Source: Cryptomeria japonica (lineage: Eukaryota; Streptophyta; Pinopsida; Cupressales; Cupressaceae). Taken from it: a DNA stretch of 64,000 nucleotides. Below are positions 1 through 11,270 of the stretch, piece after piece. The notes beneath the pieces are model-generated. The model made no database searches and was not told where the DNA came from. It saw only the letters and a program-made list of their open reading frames with translations. The first letter of the stretch is position 1. Each line of letters starts with the position of its first letter. The stretch is taken from assembly GCF_030272615.1 (NCBI RefSeq), contig NC_081405.1:471746008-471810007 (forward strand), in the 5' to 3' direction. Position numbers and translations under genes: made by a program.

Positions 1-135
1 CTTCATACTCTACGGTGTTGTTGGTGCATGGAAAGCTTAATTTGTATGCTTTTGGGATTGTATGACCTTGTGGTGTGATGAATAGAATGTCTGCTCTTGA
101 TCTATGTTGTGTATATGAACCATGAAAGTATAATT
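1..135 (-). pseudogene. E1 second (archaeal-type) RNase H, N-terminal part
   Basis: The minus strand reads WQLYFHGSYTQH, then DILFITPQGHTIPKAY and SFPCTNNTVEYE. This matches the start of the additional RNase H that follows the ordinary one in Tat elements, where it lies between RNase H and integrase. The first catalytic Asp (YFDGS in E3) is His here. The rest is outside the window. E3 carries the same domain at 32697-33130. Family assignment is secure; activity is unlikely given the lost acidic residue. Confidence 0.8.
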
Positions 136-1292
136 GCCATGTTTTTGTTGTGACTGTTAGGATATCAACATCGAGAAGCTCAATCTGTAGAGGATGATCA
201 TCTTGAAGTGTTGCCTCTGCTAGTTGATCTGCAATGACTTGCCCTTTTATAGCTTTCTTGTCAATATACTCAATATCAAACTCACTCAGGATCATGATCC
301 ATTTTTCTAGTCGTCCTATTAATGTTGCTTTGCTGAGTAAATATTTCAGAGGATCAATTTTAGCTATTAACTTGATGGAGTGAGATAGTAAATAGTGTCG
401 TAATTTTTGAGAAGCAAAAACTACTGCCAAGTATGCTTTTTATGTTGGTGAATAGTTGATCTCGTATCCTACTAGTGTTCTATTGATGTAGTAGATAGCT
501 CATTCTTTTCCTTCATCATCCTGTTGTGCAAGCAAAACTCCTAATGATGCTTTAATGGTTGATACATAAAGTAACAATGACTTCCTTGGAATTGGTGACA
601 TTAGGGCGGGTAGTTGCATGAGATATGCCTTGATCTTGTTGAATGCTTCCTCACATTGATGGTCCCACTTGAAATAAACATTTTTGTGCAATAGATGAGT
701 AAATGGTTGACATTTATCTGCTAGTTGAGCAACAAATCTTCTAATTGACTGGAGTCTTCCTTGGAGTGATCTTAGTTGACTGATATTCTTGGGAGATGTC
801 ATTTCCATGATTTCTTTAACCTTAGTTGGATCCACTTTGATACCTCTAGCTGAAACAATGTATCCCAATAGCTTTCCTGAAGTAACACCAAAGGCACATT
901 TCTTAGGATTTAGCCTTATCTTGTATTGTTCTAACCTGTCAAAGATCTTTTCCAGTATTTCTATATGTTCTTCTCTGTTGTATGATTTAGCCACTATGTC
1001 ATCCACATAGTCTTCCATGAATGTATGCATCATGTCATGAAATATAGTTGTCATAGCTCTTTGATATGTAGCACCTATGTTCTTTAATCCAAAAGGCATG
1101 ACATTCCAACAGAAAGTACCCCATGGACATGTGAAAGCTGTCTTTTCTTGGTCTTTAGGTGTTGTTTTGATTTGATTGTATCCAGAGAAACCATCCATTA
1201 AAGAAAACATGGAGTGTCCAACAGTTAAATCTACAATTATGTCGATGTTAGGCAAAGGAAAGTCATCCTTTGGACATGCGTTGTTAAGATCT
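136..1292 (-). pseudogene. E1 reverse transcriptase and RNase H
   Basis: The frame starting at 1255 gives LMDGFSGYNQI, CPWGTFCWNVMPFGLKN and MEDYVDDIVAKS. The YVDD box is the catalytic site of gypsy RT. RNase H follows (LLLYVSTIKASLGVLLAQQD, then about 500-200 in the same frame after a stop: AIYYINRTLVGYE and KYLLSKATLIGRLEKW). This part copies element RNA into DNA and degrades the RNA strand in the hybrid. The RT N-terminus (fingers) lies in the neighbouring ORF; the two are joined by a one-base frameshift at an A-run near 1318-1322. A stop at about 497-499 breaks the RNase H. Confidence 0.9.
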
Positions 1293-2915
1293 CTAAAGTT
1301 TGTGCATATTCTGATGCTTTTTATCTAGTTTTGAAATAGGAACGATGTTGGATATCCATTGGGGATAGGCTATAGGTCTGATGAATCCGACATCCAATAA
1401 TTTCTTTAGTTCTACTTTGACTAGAAGAGCGATATGAGGATGCATTTTTCTTAACTTTTGTTTGACTGGTTTGGCTCCTGGACTAACATTTAAGTGATCC
1501 ATAATAAGCTCTGGATCTAACTCTGGCATGTCTGCATATGACCAGGAAAAATTGATTTGCTGTCGTTTGAAGAATTCTACATATTGTTGCATTTCTTCTT
1601 TGGACAGAGAAGTCACTAGATGAAGAATCTTTGGTTGCTCTGTTGTGCCAATGTTAACTGCCTCTGTTGGTTCGATCAAAATGGATGACCTTTCTTGATA
1701 GTGCTCAGGTAAAGTGTCAAATCTCCCATATTTCGGTGCCTCAAGGAGGTTTTCATCGTTAGAGGCGTCCTTTCTTTTCACTATTTCTTGATCTAATGTT
1801 GCCAATAAATGGTTTTCAATATTAGACTTGATATTCTTTTCGTTATTTTCACTTTTGCGACTAGGAGATTTGGCACCCACTTGACTAGAGGATGCGTTGT
1901 TGACATTCCCGGTGAAAGTTGTTACGGGTTTGATTGCATTAAGATATACAGATATGACATGGTCATTCAGAAAGGTTTCAATGGCGGTATGTCTTTCATT
2001 TTCCCAATCAATAAGCTCAGGGTGGATTAGAGGTAGGGGATCTCCAGGTTGGGATATTTCAAGGGTTTTAAGGGTCATGATGGATGTATCAAAGTTTTCA
2101 ATATGTATGTCGATGTCTAGAATGATACTCTCATCAGAATGACCTCGCATAAGGAGTTCCTGATTGTCCTCGGTTAAGTCCAAGTCAGTCGAATGTGATT
2201 CTAATTCAAGTGAACTAGTTCCTGACATTTGTCCTGCATACATGTGAACTATATCGACTCCTACATCTCCTTCAAAGAAATTTTCTTCAGTTGATTCTTC
2301 AGAGTGATAGGAATCCCATTCCCATTCATTAGAATCTATATCACTTGCAGCTTGCAGTCTACAGATTTGGTCATATAGTATTTCTTTTGCCTTTCTGGCT
2401 ATATCTTTTCTTCTTTCATATTCAACTTCTTCAGGACTAAGATTGAGTTCTATCAACTTTGCTATGAGCTCTCCTGGATTTATATTATCTTCTTTCTTGT
2501 TTTGATTTGGATTTAATGTTGCTTTAGAGATGCTTTTAGTTTGTTTCTCTTGTTGATTTGAAGCTTGCTTCTTTTCCCATTTCATGTTTGCTCGTGTTTG
2601 TTGCTTAGCTGATGTTTCTTCTCTTTCAATTGCCAGTTGTTCTTGTTTGTTTTCATATTCCTCTTGTTGTTGATTAAAAGATGTGTCTTCCGGTAGAGTG
2701 ACTTGTCCATACCCTAAGCCTATTTTGTCTGTAGTCTGCTGAGTGTAAGGTTGGATAGGTTCCGAGATACCTTCTTTTCTTTTTCCTATAGGACCTGTTC
2801 TGGTATATCCCATTCTTCTAAGAATGTTAAATCCTTTTTCATACTTTTCTGTAGGTATTCTGACATTGTTGATCTTTTGTTGACATTCTTCATCCTTGTA
2901 TAGCCATTGTAGCAC
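1293..2915 (-). pseudogene. E1 pol linker with G-patch-like segment and RT N-terminus
   Basis: This 540-residue open frame lies between protease and RT. Residues about 24-72 form a G-patch-like stretch: KGFNILRRMGYTRTGPIG, then GISEPIQP and a distal GLGYGQ. Residues about 75-200 are Gln/Glu/Lys-rich and probably coiled or disordered. About 200-440 is acidic linker without recognised motifs. Residues about 440-540 are the RT entry: LRKMHPHIALLVKVELKKLL and DVGFIRPIAYPQWISNIVP. The frame ends by a frameshift just before the RT palm. The same order occurs in E3 and E5. G-patch proteins bind RNA or RNA helicases in other families; that role here is inference. Confidence 0.75.
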
Positions 2916-3470
2916 ATCTTTGTCTTATGTTTCCTCTTATAAGGTTCCAACACTAATAAATTCTCCATCAAATATCGGAAGATGTTTCACAATTGGTTGT
3001 TGTTTAGAGTTTGATGGTTTTCCAAAGGATTTAGGAGAAAGTGGTAATTGTGATATTGAATATTCTTCATTCCCTCTATCTCTTAGCTGTATTTATTTTT
3101 CCATACTTGATAGAATAGAGGCAAATGATTGTTCCTTGGATTGTGTGTTCGAAGATGATGCCTCCCTGTTATGTGGAACAATGACTTCTTCGGTCATTTT
3201 TAGATTGTTGTTGCATTGAAATGGATTTGAATCTGCAGATATTGTGATTTCTCGCCCATTGTAGGGAAATTTTACACACTGGTGGTATGTTGATGGGACA
3301 ACTTGCAATTCATGTATCCAGGGTCTTCCCAAGAGTGCATTATATGATAAGTCCAAGTCTAGAACTTGGCATGTTGTGTCCTTCTGCAAAGGTCCCACTA
3401 TGATGGGTAGTATCACAATTCCCTTGGAGGAACATTCTTCTTCATCATAAGCTTTTATGGTGATCCTTTT
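2916..3470 (-). pseudogene. E1 protease C-terminal half and spacer
   Basis: The 3093-3416 frame holds LPIIVGPLQKDTTCQVLDLD, LLGRPWIHELQVVPSTYHQC and KFPYNGREI. This is the conserved second half of the gypsy aspartic protease and the stretch just after it, found almost unchanged in E3 (29540-29690) and E5. The D-G-G active-site loop is in the adjoining ORF; a short degenerate stretch at 3417-3470 separates them. About 60 residues of Ser-rich spacer follow, leading to the G-patch-like segment. The protease would process gag-pol. Confidence 0.75.
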
Positions 3471-4436
3471 TTAGACATCAACTCCATCTTTTGGATATCC
3501 TAAGGCATGAACAAGACTCAATGAACAGATATTTAGGGCAGCTCCACCGTCTATTAGAACACATTTAACGAGCATTTTGTGAATGAAGACTTCAATATGC
3601 AAAGGAGCGTTGTGGGGATATTGTAAGGACATGTCATCTTCTTCAGTGAATGATAAGCAGTGAGGGGTTGTGAGGTGTCCCACCATGGTTTGGAATTGAT
3701 TGATATAAAGATCTTTGGATAATGTTGTATCAATTAATGCTTTTCTAAGAATTTCTTTGTGTGCAGGTGAAAGCTTTAATAGTTCTAAGATGGATATTTG
3801 TGCGGGTGTTTTCTGCAATTGCCCCACTAGACTATATTGTTTGGTAGTGGATGATGTGTTTGTTGTAGGACTCGACAAAACAACTTTGGCTTTGCTTCTT
3901 GTGATAGCATGAGCATGTTCTTGATTTTGTTTTTCTTTAACTACAATCACGTTTACCACATTGTCATATGTATAAGCGTAGTTTACCTTCGCTTTACCCT
4001 TACCATTGTTTGTTGTTGATGATTCACCTTTCTCATAGTTTGGATGTGGAGTTTTAAAATTTGTGTGAGATTCGTTTGTTGTATGTCCATCCACTATTAT
4101 TACTCCATTATCAATCATATCTTTTATGATATGTTTCAACTTTTGAAAACTATCTGTGTGATGTCCATTTTTTTGATGGAAATCGCAATAATGGTTATCA
4201 TTCCACCAAGGTGGTTTGATTTGAGGTTCGTAGTTCCTTTCTTCTGGTAAAGTGATCAATTTGTTTGTGAGAAGTGTCTTTAGTGCTGACCCAAGGTGTT
4301 CACCAATGTTTGTAAATTGTCTTTGAAATAAAGTTTTGATAGTTTCTCTTTGGTGATTGTTGTTTTGTTGAGCCATTGTTGAGTGAGTGGATAAATTAAA
4401 AATCGGTTGTTTTGGTTTCACATTGTTGTTATCCAC
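3471..4436 (-). pseudogene. E1 gag C-terminus (zinc knuckle) and protease active site
   Basis: This 321-residue frame starts in the gag nucleocapsid region. WWNDNHYCDFHQKNGHHTDS at about residues 77-96 is the C-X2-H-X4-H-X4-C knuckle of this lineage; the last Cys position is Phe here (E3 keeps Cys). The middle is Thr/Ser-rich. HAHAITRSKAKVVL marks the gag-protease junction and is echoed in E5. Near the end, LIDGGAALNICSL is the protease active-site loop, with DGG where retroviral enzymes usually have DTG/DSG. The nearest equivalents are 28349-29536 in E3 and 44700-45679 in E5. Confidence 0.8.
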
Positions 4437-5626
4437 TATTCCATCATTGATGACATTTCAATTTCTATTCCAAAACTTTGGTTTATCATTGTGGTTGTTG
4501 TTATTGTTGTTGTTAGGTGGATGGACTCCTTCTTTGTATATTTTCAACTCACCTTTCTTTATCATGGCTTCCTCCATTCTGATTCCATTATCGACCATTT
4601 TTCCAAAACTTTAATTTCCTTGCATTTTTAAGTAATAACTCATTTGATCATTTAAGTTGTCAATGAATATGTCCATTTTTTCGTATTCTGGCACTGTCCG
4701 AGGATATCGAGAAGCTAACCGTCTCCATCATTGTAAAAATGTCACGAAAGGTTCTCCACTCTTTTGTTTGGTGTTATATAGGTCTAGCATTGTTACTTCA
4801 TGTTGTATGTTGTAAGAGTATTATGAAACAAACTTATCCACCAATTCTGAGAATGATCTGATTCCAGGTGGAAGTTTGGAGAACCATTCCATAGCTAGTC
4901 CAGTTAAGCTTTTCGGAAATAATCTCATTAAGTAGGTATCCTAATGTGCAAACTCCATACTCATTGTGCAAAATCCTCGTATATGATATTGAGGGTCCAT
5001 GCTTCCATCATATTTTTCATATCTAGGAGTTTTAAAACCTATAGGAAATGGTATCATGTTTAGGTTTCTGTCGAATGGATAAGGACAAATTTATTGTAGT
5101 GAGCATCTTCTAAAATTTCCTCTCTGCATATCTTGAATTTTTGTTTGCAGTGTTTGTAGTTGTTGTGTGAGAGTTGTGATAGGGTTATCAACATGATTTG
5201 TTCTTGCATGACCATGATTTTTTATTCTAGGAGGATCTGGATCTCGTCTTGTTTCATCTCTAATCCTTCTTGCATCTTCATTGGATTGAATGTTATTCAG
5301 AATTTCTACTTCATTTCTTTTGGGTATGTAAGTTTCTTCATTGGGTCAGGTGTTATTAGGAATTGATGTGTCATTCATGCAGAAACCAAAATTATCCTCA
5401 TATTTTTTGTTATTAGGGGAGGATCACTTTTCTTTTGTGTCAATTTGTTCACATCAAAATCTTGGGGGAGTGTAGCACCAAATTTGGCTAACATTAGGAA
5501 GTTTTTTTCTTTTTCTTCCTCTAATAATTTCTACATAAATTTGTCAAATTGAAGATCTTTTTTGATGTCTCTGATATTTTGTTCTGTTATTTCTCCTTCA
5601 ACTTGTATTTCATCTTCATGTTCCAT
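4437..5626 (-). pseudogene. E1 gag (matrix/capsid part)
   Basis: The likely start is the minus ATG at 5626, giving MEHEDEIQVEGEITEQ. Downstream, in pieces broken by stops, one reads NPITTLTQQLQTLQTKIQDM, PYPFDRNLNMIPFP, DTYLMRLFPKSL and AMEWFSKLPPGIRSFSELVD, the Retrotrans_gag capsid core of gypsy elements. At least five in-frame stops are present. Gag would form the cytoplasmic particle that packages element RNA. The first residues resemble E5 gag (QQDPKFERFLERI against KKDLQFDKFM). Confidence 0.8.
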
Positions 5627-6229
5627 GATTATAGTTGTTTACAATGTTTCAATTTAAGTCTCTGCGATTTTTCGTCTCTAAGCTCTAGTTAGAATGAGCA
5701 TACACGTGTTAGAATTCGATTGTCCAAAAGTTGTTTTGGGTAAGTGATCTATTGTCAAGGTAGATACGCTAGAATGATATGACATGAAAAGATGATTCAA
5801 GTGCTTAAAATTTTGCAAGTTTTTTTGATCTTTGATTTAGGAGTGCAATGATGATGATTTGATAAAAATCAAGTCCAGTAGGAACGATGTATCCTACGAT
5901 GTGGGACAAGATTGTCTTGACCAAGCATTTCAGTTTCATGATAAAGGATGATTGGTCCTGATGAGAAACTATGTTTGAGTGATCAATTTACCAAAGAGGG
6001 TGATAATGCACTTTGAGATGTTTAGATCTTGAACTTGTTGAGGATGAGCACTTTGAAAATCTTAAGGTGTTTATCTTCTAGAGTCTGATTTTGACGAATG
6101 ATAACTTGACCAAGCAAACCAAGAAGACAAATTAAGCACCAAATGACAAATAACAGATGTTTATGAATATTGCAAATTGATCAAGCAGAACGACAAATCT
6201 GAAAAAGTCATGCAAAGTGACAACTCTAG

Positions 6230-6420
6230 ACTGATAAAAACAGAGACTCGTACGACAATAGTTCATGAACCACACAACAAAAGATACAAGACCAAATGAC
6301 AAGTCAGAAATTTCCTTTAAAAGAGTAGAGACTCATACAACAGATCTTTATGAACTATACGACAAAACATATATCTCGTACGACAGATCACCTGACTCGT
6401 ACAACAGAGAAAAGGACAAT
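6230..6420. repeat. E1 leader array 1, CGTACGAC-type motif
   Basis: Degenerate copies of ctcGTACGACA / ctcATACAACA / ctATACGACA recur every 21-22 bp, for example the last three units at about 6350-6415. Units drift mainly at the CG dinucleotides. The same motif returns at 7440-7620 on the other side of the conserved core. Confidence 0.7.
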
Positions 6421-6714
6421 GAAAAATATGTTTGTTTTTGCCGAATTTGATTAGTGAATTTTGGTGTTTTGCTTATGTTTTCCAGATTTAGATGTCTGGT
6501 TTTTCAAGTTAGGGATGAATATACAGCAAACACATGATGTGATAAGTGACTCCAATCATGCTAAATCCTAAGGAAATTGGCTGAGAATGAAAACCTTTTC
6601 TTGCTAGCTTAGGTACACACCCAATAGCTAATCAGAATACAACCGTTGAGTCTCACGCAATGGATTCTCAACGCCGTATTATCTGACTCCAAACGCTAAT
6701 GGGGGAACGATATG

Positions 6715-7170
6715 GCAAGTATCTTGGGAGAGTTGATATCTCTCTTGCACAAATATTATCACCCTTTCGGAGGTCAATCAGGTAGCTTCTACTTTAATCG
6801 GAACTAGTAAGGGATCCGTTCGGCGCGTCAGGGTATAATACTCAATTAAGAGGTCTCCCAACCTTGAAAACCAAGGTTTGATATTCCTGAAGGTACCAAG
6901 GAGAGCTATTCCTGAGCACTACCGTTGAATTGATTTTCATAAAACCACATTTATTTTATAGTGGGTTGGATTACTTGGCGTTAGCCATTCCCACTTAGGT
7001 CATTCCCCTCACATCGGCCTTAATGGCTTTAAGAGTTTTTAGCTCCTCGGGAGGGCAGGCCTGCTAAATAAATGCACTAATAAAAGAAAATGATGAGTCT
7101 AGCTTTCTAATCACCTAAGAAAGGTGAGAGCATACTCACCTATCACCAAAGACACAAAATACATGATTGT
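6715..7170. other. E1 leader core conserved with E5
   Basis: Aligned by eye to 49385-49825: shared blocks include caattaagaggtctccca, cacatttattttatagtggg and gagagcatactc. It contains a hairpin at 7111-7127, TCACCT-aagaa-AGGTGA, whose stem is identical in E5 but whose loop differs. A second possible stem surrounds AACCTTG...CAAGGTT near 6862. No ORF is shared, so the constraint looks like RNA or DNA structure rather than protein. Confidence 0.65.
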
Positions 7171-7439
7171 TCATTTTTAGCCAAAAAGACAAGTGTGCCT
7201 AGAAAACTTTAATGAATACACAAAGTTTTGTCGAATTTTCTTAGGCTATTTGAAAAATAAATTTGTTAGTAGTCATTGATTTGTTTTGAATTTGGTCTTT
7301 GACAAGCGTATCTTCGACAATCGTCCTGCAGAAAAGAGTTAGGCTGCCAAAAATCTCATAAACAGAAAAAAGTTAGCATTAGTCATAATCAAATTGAAGT
7401 ATGAAACCTGAAATGCAATTTACTCTCAGAACACAGAAG

Positions 7440-7620
7440 CAGAATTTCGTACGACAAACTTTATTTGATCGTACGAGCCACTTTCTGATACCATACGAGT
7501 CATGATGAGAGCTTGTACGACACTGTAACTTTCCTAAAGGATCGTACGATACAGGATCTCTTGTCGTTTCAGGTCATAAAGAATGTCGTACTAGGCTAGA
7601 AATGAGTTCGTATGACATTC
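7440..7620. repeat. E1 leader array 2, CGTACGAC-type motif
   Basis: Copies such as ttCGTACGACA, atCGTACGAg, tgTACGACA, atCGTACGATA and tcGTAtGACA lie close to the PBS. Spacing is less regular than in array 1, but the core is the same. Confidence 0.65.
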
Positions 7621-7681
7621 TGATTCAGACTCGACAGAGATAAATGTTGATGAAGCTTGAGAGGCCAGAAATGATAATTTT

Positions 7682-7700
7682 GGCCCCATGGTGGGCGCCA
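7682..7700 (-). other. E1 primer-binding site
   Basis: The minus strand reads TGGCGCCCACCATGGGGCC, three bases from the LTR end. From memory, plant tRNA-Lys(CTT) ends in CCCCACGGTGGGCGCCA, whose complement differs only at the CG-to-CA position. It fixes E1 orientation and the LTR boundary. Confidence 0.8.
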
Positions 7701-7703
7701 AAA

Positions 7704-8838
7704 TGTCGTTTCTGTGAAGTGTGTACCTGTTATACCTATAGTTGCAACACAAAATAGTCAATAAATCATTACAAGCAATGGTTAGAAAATTAAGCAACGA
7801 AAGATAAAACCATAGCTAATCGATCTATTGCCTCCTAGTAAATGCGAGTATGAATTTTGCTCTCAGATCTAGTTATGCAAATTCCAGTGACTTGACTACA
7901 CTTAAATGGAGGATTTAAATGATGAAGATGCATAAGCTAGCAATGATAGCATGATTAAGCTACATGATTTCATGATTATGCTAGAAAATAAGGTAGAATG
8001 AAGCTAAAATTGAACATGATAACAATGCTAAAAATGATAAACTAAGAGTTATATGACTATAGTAACAATACTTGAATACAAATGAGATGGATTCGGGATC
8101 AGATCCTTTGAACTCCAAAATGGGGTCTATTTATAGGATTTCCAAGGCTAGGGGTGAGGTGGCAGGAATCAACGATCAAGATTAAGTCTGAAGATATCAA
8201 TGGTTAAATTGGAGGAGGTTGTCAAAGAGGTTGGATGAAAGGGGACATTTGGAGGTTGGTAGGAGAAGGGGTTGGATGAAAGGGTGCAATGTCATCTCTA
8301 TGGTGACAAGTGTCAAGAAGCTTCTAGAAGAGGTTGGATGAAAGGGAACACTTAGTGACAAGTGTCACAAAGCTTTGCTCATGAGAGGGAAAAGTGTTCA
8401 AGGAAAGGGGACATGGTGCTTAGGATGTGCAAGCTAGGATGGATTTAATTAAACTCGGGGTTAGATGGAATGAGTTAGGTTTAGAAGAGGTTAGGTTAGG
8501 TGGTTAGAAGTTAGGAGAATTTGAATTTAAAAATTCAAATAATAGGAAAGGCTAATTAATCTCAACAACTCATAAATTGATTTGTTTTAATTAATTAGGA
8601 GATTTATAAGAAAGGAATTTGATGATGAATTTGATGGGGGAATTAATTAATTTGAATTAATTAATTAAAGGGGATTATGAAGTGAACCTATTAAATAAAT
8701 CCTTAGATTTATTAATAAGTAGATGAAAAGGGGGGATTTAATCAAATTGTTGATGAATTCAATTAAATTAGGATGGAAGATTAATTAAATAATTGCTTAT
8801 TTAATTAATCATCTTCAAACCATTTTTAGGTGTATACA
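7704..8838 (-). repeat. E1 5' LTR
   Basis: 1135 bp, plus-strand ends TGTCG...TGTATACA, so it starts with TGTATACACC on the element strand. The inner end is three bases from the PBS. A TATA box (8127-8135) lies about 420 bp before the inner end, as in E5 and E6. The outer part has TTAATTAA-rich tracts. The partner LTR is outside the window, so its age cannot be read. Confidence 0.85.
8127..8135 (-). promoter_or_regulatory. TATA box of E1 LTR
   Basis: The minus strand reads TATAAATAG inside the LTR, at the position expected for the U3/R promoter. E5 (51062-51069) and E6 (58575-58582) have the same box at a comparable distance from the inner LTR end. Confidence 0.7.
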
Positions 8839-9353
8839 CTTTTAATTCAAGCTAATGAGATAAACTCTTTTCAAACTAGATTTTCTTCTTGGGGACATTT
8901 TTTCATGAAGGCAGATGGAGCTTCTGGAGGTGTTGGTATTGTTTGGAACAAATCAATAGTTTATGTTAAGGTGATCAAGCAAGAGAAGAACTGGCAATGG
9001 GTGAAGGCCTATTAAAAAATGTTGCATAATTTTTTTGGATTGTTCAATATTTGTGGCCCTACAAACATAGTATGTAAAAGGAATATTTGGCATTGAATTT
9101 ATGGACTACTGATGGATTTGGAGGGGGAAGTGTGTGGTTTAGGTGCTATATTTAATGCCACCTTAAGCCTAGTAGAGAAAATAGGAGGTACTAAGTGGTT
9201 TAGTCAAGTGCAAAAAGACTTCAATGGTTTTGTCATGGAGAATGGCTTGCTGGAAGTAAAGTTTAAATTAGGAGTCTTTACTTGGACAAATAGGCATTTG
9301 AGTTTCTCTTACATTGTTGAAAAATTAGATCATTTTCTCTTTGCAGGGGACTA
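8839..9353 (+). pseudogene. LINE apurinic-type endonuclease, C-terminal part
   Basis: FFMKADGASGGVGIVWNKS resembles the SGGI/LWN block of plant LINE endonucleases. NGLLEVKFKLGVFTWTNRHL and VEKLDHFLFAGD match the end of the domain (FTWTN...LDRFL). The enzyme would nick target DNA to prime reverse transcription. The N-terminal catalytic residues are missing because E1 interrupts the gene. Stops occur near 9013 and 9353. Confidence 0.75.
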
Positions 9354-11270
9354 GGTTGAACAACCATGGGTTGTTGAAACTGATATTGTACCCTTACATT
9401 CTTATCACTATACAATAAGTTTTATCATTCAAGCTGATTTTATGACTGCTAGGTGTCCTTTAAAGTTTTAAAAAAATATGGATGAGGGCAAAAGGATTCA
9501 AATATTTGGTTGAAGGTTGGTGGAAAACTACTTCTATACGTTCAGGGAACCGAGCTTTCATTTTCTTTAAGAAGTTGCAATTTCTGAATGAGTGTCTAAA
9601 AAAGCGGAACATAGAGAAATTCAAAAACATCTTCATGAAAAACTATAGAATTGAAAATAAGTTGGAGGATCTACATAATAAAGTCACATAAGGGGGGAAT
9701 GACTATAACTGAGTTCGATGAGGAGAGATATTTGAATTAGGAATATAATGAAATTCTATCAAGAGAGGAAATTTTCTAGAGACATAAATCATGTAAAATG
9801 TGGCTAAAAGATGGGGATGGAAATACTAAATTGTTCCATAATATAGTGAAATCTAGAATATCTAATAATAAAAATTTCTTTATTTAGAATCAAAATGGTG
9901 AGTTAGTGATTGATCAAAAAGGTATCCAAGAGGACATTGTAAGATATTTTCAAAATTCTAGACAAATAAGGAACCATGAGTGGATGATGATTTTGGTATT
10001 GGGAATGTAATACGAAATTGTATTTTGCAAGCTCATAATGATATGCTAACGAGAATTATCTCATTGGAGGAGGTGAAGGAGGCCCTGTTTGCTCTATGCG
10101 GTGACAAAGCCCATGGTCCAGATGGATTCCCTGCAATTTTCTTCTAAAGTTTTGGGATATTTTTGTTGAAGACCTATGGCAAGTGGTGGAGGAATCCCAT
10201 AGAGGTGTATTTATGATGAAAGATTTGAACAACACTTTTATTGTTCTTATCCCCAAGAAAAATGAGGTTGTATCCTTCAATGACTTTAGACCCATTTCTT
10301 TATGTAATACAATTTAAAAAGTTGTTTCCAAAGTCATAGCTAGTAGATTAAGAGGTACTTTGGACTCATTCATCTCTGAAGATCAAAATGGTTTTTACCC
10401 TAATAGGTCCATTGTAGAAGGTATAATTATAGCTCATGTGGTTATTCACTCAGTTACAATTGCAAGTACGGATAGGATGATTGTGAAATTGGACATTAAA
10501 AAGGCCTATGACAAGGTAAGGTGGGAATTCTTGATCAAAGTTTTACAATAATTTGGTTATTGTTAAAGGTGCATTGAATGGGTTAAAGGTTGCATTTGCA
10601 CTCTACAGCTTTTAGTGTTAGTAAATGGAAGTCCCCAAGGCTTCTTTAGGTCTTCAAGAGGGTTCAGAAAAGGGAACCCGATATTGCCTTTCTTATTTAT
10701 CATTATGGTAGAAGCCTTTAAGACATTTGATTTCGAAGAGAAGAAGTGAAAATGTTTGGAAATGTGTTAATGTGGGCCGAGGGATAAGATCCATCTCACA
10801 TTTTAAATTTGCTGATGATACACTCTTATTAGGGGAGTCATCTTTCATAGAATCTTAGGTAATGAAGAACACCATTGACAATTATAGTAGATTCTCATGA
10901 CATATGGTGATTTGGATAAAATCTAAGGTCCTCTTTTTCAACACCTCAACTCAAAAATAAGGGGACATATCCAAAATTTTAGATATGAATATTGGCTGCT
11001 TACTTGGGAAATATCTTTGCATCCCTCTTTTTATAGGGGCAAGTCATTCTAATCTATGGAAAAATATAGTTGATAGTTGTTTGCAAAGGATGGATGGATG
11101 GAAAAGTAAATAGCTTACATTAGTTGGAAGGATTTTGATGCTTAAGTTTGTAATCTCAGTGATTCCTTTATATTTTATGACGTGTTTGAAGATTCCCTTT
11201 AAAGTAATAAAAGTTGTTGAGCAGAAGATGTGGAAGTTCCTTTGGAATGGTGCTGGGGATGATGACTAAA
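9354..11270 (+). pseudogene. LINE reverse transcriptase
   Basis: In broken frames one sees WLKDGDGNTKLFHN (9800s), SLEEVKEALFALCGDKAHGP then DGFPAIFF (about 10050-10145), FIVLIPKKN and FRPISLCN (about 10240-10310), DQNGFYPNRSIVEGI and VKLDIKKAYDKVRWEFL (10360-10550), and FKFADDTLLLGES (about 10800-10845) with the FADD catalytic box. LMLKFVISVIPLYFM and MWKFLWNGAGDDD mark the thumb and linker region. Many stops and at least three frame changes are present. Target-primed reverse transcription is the family role. Confidence 0.9.

Larger units (their letters stand above)
5627..7681. other. E1 untranslated leader between gag and PBS
   Basis: About 2.05 kb with no convincing ORF. It contains a degenerate motif array on both flanks (6230-6420 and 7440-7620) and a central core at 6715-7170 that is conserved in E5. 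A leader this long is common in Tat elements. Packaging, dimerisation or splicing signals could lie here, but the sequence does not show which. Confidence 0.7.
1..8838 (-). mobile_element. E1: Ty3/gypsy Tat-type LTR retrotransposon, 3' half outside window
   Basis: Read on the minus strand the order is 5' LTR (7704-8838), PBS, long leader, gag, protease, G-patch-like segment, RT, RNase H and the start of a second RNase H, which runs off position 1. The second RNase H and the roughly 2 kb leader are Tat-lineage traits. Integrase, 3' region and 3' LTR must lie to the left. The right end abuts LINE sequence without a break in LINE homology, so E1 appears to have inserted into the LINE. The coding region has several stops and frameshifts, so it is not autonomous. 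It is closely related to E5 in every domain. Confidence 0.9.
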